Positions 5,610 to 11,746 of a stretch of 15,630 nt of DNA are shown here, piece after piece. The DNA comes from Candidatus Moranbacteria bacterium UBA4824. GTDB taxonomy: Bacteria; Patescibacteriota; Minisyncoccia; Moranbacterales; UBA2206. Location of the stretch: NCBI GenBank assembly GCA_002400405.1, contig DHFM01000026.1, positions 1 to 15,630 of the forward strand, read 5' to 3'. Numbering within the stretch: the first letter of the stretch is position 1; each line of letters starts with the position of its first letter. The translations under genes were made by a program, and so were the position numbers. The notes under the pieces were generated by a model. The model ran no database searches and was not told the origin of the DNA. It saw only the letters and a list, made by a program, of their open reading frames with translations.

Positions 5610-8075
5610 ATGCCAAAAGAAAAAATTCTAGAAGAAAAGCCGGATTTTTCCGCCAATGTTCGCGGTCGTGAGATAACTGAAGAAATTCAACAATCCTATT
5701 TGGATTATGCAATGAGCGTGATTGTTTCGCGTGCTCTGCCTGATGTTCGCGATGGTTTGAAGCCGGTGCATCGTCGAATTCTCTATTCGATGTGGCAGTC
5801 CGGTCTTCGCGCCAGTGCAAAATTTAGAAAATCAGCGACAGTAGTTGGAGAAGTTTTGGGAAAATATCACCCACACGGCGATGTAGCCGTGTATGATTCG
5901 ATGGTGCGTATGGCGCAAGATTTTTCTTTGCGCTATCCGATGGTCAAAGGACAAGGAAACTTTGGTTCAATGGACGGCGACGGCGCGGCGGCCTATCGAT
6001 ATACCGAAGCTAAGCTTTCTCAGATGGCGGAAGAAATGTTGTTTGATATTGAAAAAGACACGGTAGATTTTGTGCCAAACTTTGATGGACAACACAAAGA
6101 ACCAACAGTGCTTCCGGCTGGTTTGCCACAACTACTCCTTAATGGTTCAATGGGAATCGCAGTGGGAATGGCGACTAACATCCCCCCACACAATCTAGTT
6201 GAACTAATTGATGGGATAAATCATCTGATTGAAAATCCGGAGGCATCAATTGAAGATTTATGTGAATTTGTGAAAGGGCCAGATTTTCCAACCGGTGGAA
6301 TAATTTATAACAAAAAAGATATTGTCGAAGCCTACAAAACTGGACGAGGAAAAATTTTGACTCGTTCTAAGGCTGATATTGTTGAAACTAAGACGGGAAT
6401 GTTCCAAATTGTGATTACGGAAATTACCTATGCGACTAACAAATCAACACTCATTGAAAAAATTGCTGATTTAGTTCATGAGGGAAAAATTTTAGGGATA
6501 AAAGATTTGCGAGATGAATCTGACAAGGATGGTGTACGAATTGTGGTAGATCTTAAAAAAGATGCTTATCCACAAAAAGTGCTCAATAAGCTTTTCTCTT
6601 TGACTGACTTGCAAAAGAATTTTGGTGTGAATATGTTGGCACTCGTCAACGGGATTGAACCGCAAGTGCTCAATCTGAAAGATATTTTGGAAGAATATAT
6701 CAAACATCGAAAAATTGTGGTGACCAGAAGGACTAAATTTGATTTGGACAAAGCTAAGGATCGCGCGCATATTTTGGAAGGACTAAAAATTGCTTTGGAC
6801 AACATTGATGCGGTGATTGATACGATTAGAAAATCTCCGACCAAAGAGGAGGCACATAAGAGTTTGATGAAAAAATTCAAACTTTCTGAGCGTCAAGCCA
6901 CTGCTATTTTGGAAATGAGACTGCAAACTCTGGCTGGACTTGAGCGAAAGAAAATTGAAGATGAATTGGCAGAGAAAATAAAACTCATAGCTGAACTTGA
7001 AGCGATTTTGAAAAGTGAAAAGAAAATTGCTGGCATCGTGCAAGAAGAATTAGAAAAGGTAAAGGAAAAATATGGCGATGAGCGAAGAACGAAAGTAATC
7101 AAATCTGGCGTGGGCGAATTCAAACAAGAAGATCTTGTGCCAAATGAAGAAGCAATCATCACTTTGTCCAAAGATGGATACATCAAAAGAATGAATCCAA
7201 CAGTGTACAAAGTCCAAAAGCGTGGAGGCAAAGGAGTGATTGGGGCCACAACTCGAGAAGGTGATGAAATTCAAAAAATGCTTGGCGTGATGGCGCACGA
7301 CAATCTTTTGTTTTTCACTAACACCGGAAAAGTTTTTCAAACTAAGGCCTATGAAATTCCAGAATCAACTCGTATTGCCAAGGGTCAATCAATCGTGAAC
7401 TTCCTTTCTCTTTCTCAAGATGAATCTATCACAGCGCTCATTCCATTTAACAAGGATGACAATTACAAATATCTGCTTATGACTACGCAGATGGGAACAG
7501 TCAAAAAAACTGCTATTTCGGAATTTGAAAATGTAAGAAGATCAGGGCTCATTGCCATCAAGCTGGAAAAAGAAGATGCTTTGCGATGGGTGGATGCTAC
7601 AACTGGTTCGGATGAAGTAGTAGTGACCACGAGAAATGGTCAAGCGATTAGATTTAAGGAATCAGATGTCCGCGGTATGGGTAGAACAGCAGCGGGAGTG
7701 CGTGGAATTAAACTAAAAAAAGATGACGCGGTGGTTGGAATGGATATAGTTTTTAAAAATCAAAAAGGCAATCAGCTCTTGGTGATTTCTGAAAATGGCT
7801 ATGGCAAACGATCAGATCTAAAATTCTACAAAGTGCAAAAACGTGGTGGCTCAGGAATCAAAACTGCTTCAGTCACTGCCAAAACCGGAAAAATTATCGG
7901 TGCAACAATCATCAATATGGATGCGCTTGATACTGATTTGATTCTTACTTCCGAAAAAGGCCAAATAATCCGTATTCCCCTTTCTTCTGTTTCCGTTCTT
8001 GGCCGAGCCACTCAAGGCGTGAGAGTTATGCGACCGCAAGCAGGAGACAAGGTGTCTGCAAGTACGGTTTTGTAA
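5610..8075 (+). CDS. gyrA: DNA gyrase subunit A
   Basis: Breakage-reunion subunit of gyrase (with GyrB in an A2B2 complex), which introduces negative supercoils. The 821 residues cover the full family: winged-helix/tower region, coiled coil, and C-terminal beta-pinwheel. The active-site tyrosine is Tyr131 in YRYTEAKLS. The quinolone region reads KYHPHGDVAVYD, with Val92 where E. coli has Ser83 and Asp96 where it has Asp87. The GyrA box QKRGGKG at 536-542 distinguishes gyrase from topoisomerase IV. A second box-like QKRGGSG starts at residue 743, in the last pinwheel blade. The start at 5610 gives the usual N-terminal GREITEEIQQSYLDYAMSVIV context. A bidirectional terminator follows at 8161. 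Confidence 0.98.
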   Translation: MPKEKILEEKPDFSANVRGREITEEIQQSYLDYAMSVIVSRALPDVRDGLKPVHRRILYSMWQSGLRASAKFRKSATVVGEVLGKYHPHGDVAVYDSMVRMAQDFSLRYPMVKGQGNFGSMDGDGAAAYRYTEAKLSQMAEEMLFDIEKDTVDFVPNFDGQHKEPTVLPAGLPQLLLNGSMGIAVGMATNIPPHNLVELIDGINHLIENPEASIEDLCEFVKGPDFPTGGIIYNKKDIVEAYKTGRGKILTRSKADIVETKTGMFQIVITEITYATNKSTLIEKIADLVHEGKILGIKDLRDESDKDGVRIVVDLKKDAYPQKVLNKLFSLTDLQKNFGVNMLALVNGIEPQVLNLKDILEEYIKHRKIVVTRRTKFDLDKAKDRAHILEGLKIALDNIDAVIDTIRKSPTKEEAHKSLMKKFKLSERQATAILEMRLQTLAGLERKKIEDELAEKIKLIAELEAILKSEKKIAGIVQEELEKVKEKYGDERRTKVIKSGVGEFKQEDLVPNEEAIITLSKDGYIKRMNPTVYKVQKRGGKGVIGATTREGDEIQKMLGVMAHDNLLFFTNTGKVFQTKAYEIPESTRIAKGQSIVNFLSLSQDESITALIPFNKDDNYKYLLMTTQMGTVKKTAISEFENVRRSGLIAIKLEKEDALRWVDATTGSDEVVVTTRNGQAIRFKESDVRGMGRTAAGVRGIKLKKDDAVVGMDIVFKNQKGNQLLVISENGYGKRSDLKFYKVQKRGGSGIKTASVTAKTGKIIGATIINMDALDTDLILTSEKGQIIRIPLSSVSVLGRATQGVRVMRPQAGDKVSASTVL

Positions 8076-8080
8076 GTCAT

Positions 8081-8149
8081 TGTCATTCTGAACTTGTTTC
8101 AGAATCTAAAATAAAAAAGTAAAGATCCTGAAATAAATTCAGGATGACA
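8081..8149. repeat. TGTCATTCTGAACTTG palindromic repeat after gyrA
   Basis: A 69-bp inverted repeat begins TGTCATTCTGAACTTGTTTC and ends AAATTCAGGATGACA. Two nested hairpins are possible (CTGAAnnnnTTTCAG and its partner). The same element occurs at 11351-11473, where it is interrupted by a second repeat. This repeat type is widespread in bacterial genomes (general knowledge). Confidence 0.8.
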
Positions 8150-8160
8150 CAAAAAAAATA

Positions 8161-8194
8161 AAAAATCCCATGCGCGTTTGCATGGGATTTTTTT
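8161..8194. terminator. Bidirectional Rho-independent terminator
   Basis: The stem is AAAAATCCCATGC (8161-8173) with GCATGGGATTTTT (8180-8192), loop GCGTTT. A T-tract on the right and an A-tract on the left let it work for gyrA on the plus strand and for the minus-strand gene ending at 8297. Confidence 0.88.
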
Positions 8195-8296
8195 ATATCA
8201 TAAATGATACGATTAGAACATGTAAATGATACAAAAAGAGTTAATAGTTAAATAATTGTTTTTGGCGCAATTTGAATTTGCGGTGGAAAATTATCT

Positions 8297-9397
8297 CTAG
8301 TTATTTTTTAATTTCCAAACCTTTTCTTTGGAAGCGACAAATTTTTCAGAAGTATTATTGCCTGGAGATAATTGATAGATACGAAAAACATTAGAATTAT
8401 TGCGCTCAATAACATCCTTATTAGCAGTGATTTGCTTGCTAGCCATTTCTAAATTATTTAAATATTCTTCTACTATTTTTAAATGAGCGGTGCCATATAT
8501 AAATGCAATTTTCTTATAATCTAACTTTGCTAATTGTTGCAATGAATCAGCTAGGATAGGGTCTCGTAACATTGCCAATTCATAATCGTAGCCACTTTGC
8601 ACTATTCCCTCCTTCTCATTTTTAAGCGTAGTTTGAGGCGGTGTTGATATCATTTTTGGTCCAATACTCGCCAAAGCTGTTGACGCACTAGCCATTAATC
8701 CGAGCTTGAGAAAATTTCTTCTGGACATCTTCGGTTCTGATTTTCTGAAAAAATTTTCAAGAAAATTACCTAAGCTCATAACTCCCATAAATGTTGCACC
8801 AGCATAAATCCCAGCTTTCTTTAATTTAGCTATTATTTTTGAGGTTTGTTCTGCTTCATAAGCATATAAATAAGAATCTTGAAGTTGCTCTTCCACATTT
8901 TTACTCCAAATTAAATCAGCAAGTGCCATGTTTTTATCATATTTGACTGCAAGAAGCTCAATTTCGTGATGGAAAAGACCAATATTAAAATACCTTTCTT
9001 TTTTTAAATACTCTTGTCTTAATTGCTCTAAATTATAATTTTCATTAAATCTTGATTTGATAGATTGCAATCGAGGTGCTGCTGTTTTATCATAAAAACC
9101 AAGTGCTTCAGGGGCAAATTCATTAACAACTACATCACTTTCTTGAATGGCTTTCTCTATTTCCTGTCTAAATTCAAGAAATGTTTCCGGAATATGAAGT
9201 ACGCCAATTGCCTTAATTGTAGTATCACCAATTCTCCACTCTTTTACTTGCCAAGCTTCTCGAACTTCTTCAGGAGAACATGCGCGCGTTTCTGAAATTT
9301 GTTTATCGAATTCGCGAGAATGATTTGTAATTCTTTCAAAAATATCTCGGTCTTCATTTCTTAGTTTGATTTCAGTATTATTGGGAAATTTTTCCAT
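8297..9397 (-). CDS. TraB/TIKI-family-like protein with an internal twin-arginine motif
   Basis: The fold resembles the TraB/PrgY/TIKI/GumN metalloprotease-like superfamily, whose bacterial members are poorly understood. Diagnostic motifs: a first GxxH in IGVLH (residues 64-68), a following conserved acidic motif NEFAPEA (92-98), an RD motif in LRDPI (277-281), and a second GxxH in YGTAH (301-305). A hydrophobic segment lies at about 195-213 (AGIYAGATFMGVMSLGNF). A twin-arginine-like SRRNFLK (225-231) follows, then a second hydrophobic stretch (232-246) ending in small residues. Tat signals are normally N-terminal, so this is odd. The protein may be a membrane hairpin, or the motif may be fortuitous. 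It converges on gyrA and shares its terminator. A candidate promoter with an upstream palindrome is at 9437-9500. Confidence 0.7.
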   Translation of the reverse strand: MEKFPNNTEIKLRNEDRDIFERITNHSREFDKQISETRACSPEEVREAWQVKEWRIGDTTIKAIGVLHIPETFLEFRQEIEKAIQESDVVVNEFAPEALGFYDKTAAPRLQSIKSRFNENYNLEQLRQEYLKKERYFNIGLFHHEIELLAVKYDKNMALADLIWSKNVEEQLQDSYLYAYEAEQTSKIIAKLKKAGIYAGATFMGVMSLGNFLENFFRKSEPKMSRRNFLKLGLMASASTALASIGPKMISTPPQTTLKNEKEGIVQSGYDYELAMLRDPILADSLQQLAKLDYKKIAFIYGTAHLKIVEEYLNNLEMASKQITANKDVIERNNSNVFRIYQLSPGNNTSEKFVASKEKVWKLKNN

Positions 9398-9436
9398 TTA
9401 AATAAATTTATATTTATTATTCTAAATCCTATTCCT

Positions 9437-9465
9437 AAAATAGCATTTTTTAACTACTCCGGCAA
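9437..9465 (-). promoter_or_regulatory. Candidate promoter for the TraB-like gene
   Basis: On the minus strand: -35 TTGCCG (9465-9460), 17-base spacer, -10 TATTTT (9442-9437), preceded by an extended-10 TG. The leader would be about 30-35 nt. The hexamers match only moderately (four of six each). Confidence 0.4.
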
Positions 9466-9480
9466 TTTTTTAAGTTTACC

Positions 9481-9500
9481 GTTTACTGTCAACAGTAAAC
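9481..9500. promoter_or_regulatory. Operator-like palindrome
   Basis: GTTTACTGT (9481-9489) and ACAGTAAAC (9492-9500) are a perfect inverted repeat with a two-base centre. Extra GTAAAC/GTTTA copies flank it. It lies about 15 bases upstream of the -35 of the TraB-like gene and 20 bases after the O-antigen-ligase stop. There is no U-tract, so a protein-binding site is more likely than a terminator. Confidence 0.4.
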
Positions 9501-9520
9501 TATAAACTAATACCAAATGC

Positions 9521-11329
9521 TTATTTCCTATTTATTCCAGCAATAAAGCCGGCGGTTAGCCAAAAAAGAAGGCTTCCTTGTTGGATGTCCCATAGATAAT
9601 GGTCAAAAAGCATTATAAAGATAAGACCTAATAATATTCCCTTGAAATATCTCGAGATTATTATACTTGACAAATATGCACTATCATTGTGTAATATGTA
9701 TTCATTATTCTTCTGCCATTGTTCCACGCTCGTCTGCCGATGAGGCAGATGGAACAATTTCCACAACCACCAAATAAATAATCCAAAGCCAACTAATCCT
9801 AGCTCACTGAATATTAGCAGAAAAACATTATGAACAGGCTGATATTGCCATAATTCTAATTTTTGCGGAAAATATTTTTGCATAGATAGGACTGACTGTC
9901 CCGCCCCAAGTCCAAAAACTGGATCACTCTCAAATGTTCCACGTGGAACATTTAGATAAAAAAGGCGTTCATTGAGGGAATTTAGAAATAAAGAATCCAA
10001 ATCTGGTTTAATTATAATAAAAGTAGACGCTAGGATAATTAAAATTGAAAGGATTGTTGGTTTAAAATGTTCCACGTGGAACAATTTTACCTCATCCTCA
10101 GCCCTTCTCCTTATAAAGGAGAAGGGAGTAAAAATATAAACTAAAGCAATTAATAGCCCAATTATGGCTGATTTAGAGAAGGTTAAAATTAAGGCTAAAA
10201 TTTGAATGGCTACACCCCCACACCAAAAAGCTTTTAATAAAGGTTTTTTTATTTTTTTTAAAAATATTTTTATAAATTCATAATATCTAGATATTATTTT
10301 TTGGTGTGGGGGTAAAATAAGCCTAAAAATCGAAATATTTTCAATTATCCAGAATTGTTCCACCCGCCCAAAAATGTTCCACGTGGAACAATCGAAAGTT
10401 GATTCTTGTTTTTCATTAAATAATGTTCCACGTGGAACATTATTGTCGCATATGGACGCGGAACAATTTTTTGGCGGGCAGGCGTGGAACAATTTCTTAT
10501 ATAATAAAGTGATAATAATAGAAAATAGTAGAAAACCTCCTAAAACATTGGGATGTGGCATAAGGCCATAGGATCGGATATATGTTTCTCCGTTTAGGAT
10601 TATTTTGGCTACCCCAAGGATTTCGGGTAAAATTAGGCTTTCTTTTAGCCAAAAAAGACTGATGGATTTTTGTAGGAAAAATTGAATAATGCCGATTATG
10701 GATTGAAAGAGGCTGGAAAGTATAATGATGTTAAAAAATAACCAAATTGTTCCACCCGCCCAGAATTGTTCCACCCGCCCAAAAATGTTCCACGTGGAAC
10801 AATCGAAAGTTGATTCTTGTTTTTCATTAAATAATGTTCCACGTGGAACATTATTGTCGCATATGGACGCGGAACAATTTTCTGGCGGGCAGGCGTAGAA
10901 TAATTGCGGAACAATTCTGAAAATAATATAAATATATAACAAATAAAATTCTAAAAGCTTAATTGATCGAAAAGTTGCTATTGACACATTTTGTGACCAT
11001 AAGATTGATAAAAAAGAAAGAAAAACTAAAAATAATGGCAATAATATGTAAGTGTTGTGCAAAACACGAGTTATCCACAGCTTAATACTTGACAAAGATA
11101 ATGAAATATTGCATAGTATAGACATAAGCCAGAAGATAAAAGTCAAAATTAGAAAGATATCAGATAGGTAGATGTATGTCGCAGAGTATTCATTAAAAGC
11201 TTCTTGGAGAGGAAAGTAAAATAATACTTTTCTAATACTGAGAGTAAAAGTCAATAAAAACCCAAAAAAGAACCAAATATCTGGTTGATTTTTGAAATTG
11301 TTCCAAAAATTAACGAAAAATCCCTTCAT
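9521..11329 (-). CDS. O-antigen ligase / Wzy-type polymerase, expanded by repeat insertions
   Basis: Polytopic membrane protein of the O-antigen ligase/Wzy_C superfamily, which joins or polymerises lipid-linked surface polysaccharide on the outer face of the membrane. The Met at 11329 (602 residues) was chosen because the longer start at 11356 lies inside a mobile palindrome. Around ten hydrophobic helices are visible. Family signatures are RSYGLMPHPNVLGG near residues 252-265, FGLGAG near 472-477, and PVHN with His500 plus SELG near 498-511. Between helices lie repeat-derived, hydrophilic inserts: two nearly identical 44-residue copies with NNVPRGTLFNEKQESTF, at about 146-190 and 282-327, and smaller ones (LFHVEHF, LNVPRGTF, PFSFIRRRAEDE, LPHRQTSVEQW). 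The frame stays open through all of them, but whether the protein is active is unknown. Confidence 0.85.
   Translation of the reverse strand: MKGFFVNFWNNFKNQPDIWFFFGFLLTFTLSIRKVLFYFPLQEAFNEYSATYIYLSDIFLILTFIFWLMSILCNISLSLSSIKLWITRVLHNTYILLPLFLVFLSFLSILWSQNVSIATFRSIKLLEFYLLYIYIIFRIVPQLFYACPPENCSASICDNNVPRGTLFNEKQESTFDCSTWNIFGRVEQFWAGGTIWLFFNIIILSSLFQSIIGIIQFFLQKSISLFWLKESLILPEILGVAKIILNGETYIRSYGLMPHPNVLGGFLLFSIIITLLYKKLFHACPPKNCSASICDNNVPRGTLFNEKQESTFDCSTWNIFGRVEQFWIIENISIFRLILPPHQKIISRYYEFIKIFLKKIKKPLLKAFWCGGVAIQILALILTFSKSAIIGLLIALVYIFTPFSFIRRRAEDEVKLFHVEHFKPTILSILIILASTFIIIKPDLDSLFLNSLNERLFYLNVPRGTFESDPVFGLGAGQSVLSMQKYFPQKLELWQYQPVHNVFLLIFSELGLVGFGLFIWWLWKLFHLPHRQTSVEQWQKNNEYILHNDSAYLSSIIISRYFKGILLGLIFIMLFDHYLWDIQQGSLLFWLTAGFIAGINRK
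9718..9758. repeat. Hairpin repeat with parS-half-site ends inside the O-antigen-ligase gene
   Basis: ATTGTTCCA (9718-9726) and TGGAACAAT (9750-9758) form outer arms around a second stem, TCTGCC (9733-9738) with GGCAGA (9744-9749). The ends match the half-sites of the TGTTCCACGTGGAACA palindrome. Confidence 0.7.
9935..9950. repeat. parS-like palindrome 1
   Basis: A perfect TGTTCCACGTGGAACA. It encodes part of NVPRGTF on the minus strand. Confidence 0.85.
10069..10084. repeat. parS-like palindrome 2
   Basis: A perfect TGTTCCACGTGGAACA. It encodes part of LFHVEHF and lies close to the AAGGAG hairpin repeat at 10090. Confidence 0.85.
10090..10131. repeat. CCCTTCTCCTT hairpin repeat in the O-antigen-ligase gene
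   Basis: Arms CCCTTCTCCTT (10103-10113) and AAGGAGAAGGG (10117-10127) pair over 11 bases around a three-base loop, preceded by ACCTCATCCTCAG. The same element, with CCTCACCCCAAC ahead of it, lies inside cca at 12324-12365. Confidence 0.8.
10212..10315. repeat. MITE-like element of about 104 bp with 16-bp inverted ends
   Basis: ACCCCCACACCAAAAA (10214-10229) and TTTTTGGTGTGGGGGT (10298-10313) are perfect inverted repeats. A perfect 16-bp palindrome TAATATCTAGATATTA (10281-10296) lies inside. The element is read through in the O-antigen-ligase frame. Confidence 0.75.
10349..10495. repeat. Duplicated palindromic element, copy A (two parS-like sites)
   Basis: Positions 10349-10470 are identical base for base to 10760-10881; the next 25 bases differ at three or so positions. 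Perfect TGTTCCACGTGGAACA sites lie at 10375-10390 and 10424-10439. The ends are imperfect inverted repeats: ATTGTTCCACCCGCCCA on the left, and TGGCGGGCAGGCG followed by TGGAACAAT on the right. Confidence 0.9.
10760..10906. repeat. Duplicated palindromic element, copy B (two parS-like sites)
   Basis: Second copy, 411 bases from the first. Perfect TGTTCCACGTGGAACA sites lie at 10786-10801 and 10835-10850. An extra tandem left end (ATTGTTCCACCCGCCCA) precedes it at 10747-10763, so the copy has been re-arranged at its border. Confidence 0.9.
11071..11079. other. DnaA-box match
   Basis: TTATCCACA, an exact classical DnaA box, lies inside the O-antigen-ligase gene, about 220 bases from the nearest parS-like palindrome. 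One isolated nine-base match could arise by chance. Confidence 0.3.
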
Positions 11330-11350
11330 ATAGCTCAAATCATAAAGTAT

Positions 11351-11473
11351 TGTCATCCTGAACTTGTTTCAGGATCTACAAAAATAAAGTATATAGATTC
11401 TGAAACCCGCCTGCCCGCTTCGCCATAACTCCAGCGAGGCGAGCCGGCGAGGCACGGTAAATTCAGCATGACA
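11351..11473. repeat. TGTCATCCTGAACTTG palindromic repeat, interrupted copy
   Basis: The left part (11351-11405) and right part (11458-11473) together match the uninterrupted element at 8081-8149. The join falls between GATTCTGAAA and TAAATTCAG. The element overlaps the longer possible start (11356) of the O-antigen-ligase gene. Confidence 0.8.
11406..11457. repeat. GC-rich element inserted inside the 11351 repeat
   Basis: Fifty-two GC-rich bases (begins CCCGCCTGCCCGCTTCGCC, ends GGCGAGGCACGG) interrupt the TGTCATCCTGAACTTG element exactly where the copy at 8081-8149 is continuous. Its composition is like that of the 940-984 palindrome. No target-site duplication is obvious. Confidence 0.75.
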
Positions 11474-11579
11474 AAGATTTTTTAGCGATTCCTATTTGAT
11501 TATAACCTAAATTCAAAAAAAAACCATTGACCCAATGGGATAAATCTAATATGATTAGTTTGTTGTGATAATATAATTT

Positions 11580-11650
11580 GGGCCTATAGTAAAGTGGTAT
11601 TACGTGTCCATGGCATGGACGAGTCTGGAGTTCAATTCTCCATAGGTCCA
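11580..11650 (+). tRNA. tRNA-Ala (anticodon GGC)
   Basis: A 71-nt cloverleaf. The acceptor GGGCCTA pairs with TAGGTCC and contains the alanine identity pair G3-U70, with A73 as discriminator. The D arm is GTAA/TTAC with A14, G18, G19 and A21 in place. The anticodon stem TGTCC/GGACG holds the loop ATGGCAT. The T arm is TGGAG/CTCCA with loop TTCAATT. No 3' CCA is encoded. Confidence 0.93.
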
Positions 11651-11666
11651 CGTTTTTAAATTTTTT

Positions 11667-11738
11667 GCCTTCATAGCTCAATGGATAGAGCAAATCCGTC
11701 CTAAGGATGAGATGTAGGTTCGATTCCTACTGAGGGCA
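11667..11738 (+). tRNA. tRNA-Arg (anticodon CCT)
   Basis: A 72-nt cloverleaf: acceptor GCCTTCA/TGAGGGC, D arm GCTC/GAGC, anticodon loop GTCCTAA reading AGG, T arm GTAGG/CCTAC with loop TTCGATT, discriminator A. One anticodon-stem pair (27-43) is a mismatch. No 3' CCA is encoded. It lies 16 bases after tRNA-Ala and eight bases before cca. Confidence 0.93.
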
Positions 11739-11746
11739 CAAATAAA

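Noticed and set aside
10696..10914. Minus-strand frame starting MFRNYSTPARQ and containing MFHVEH
   Set aside because: It is an alternative frame of the duplicated palindromic element inside the O-antigen-ligase gene; it only reflects the repeat.
11463..11693. Minus-strand open frame over the two tRNA genes
   Set aside because: It is the reverse complement of tRNA genes, a frequent source of false frames.
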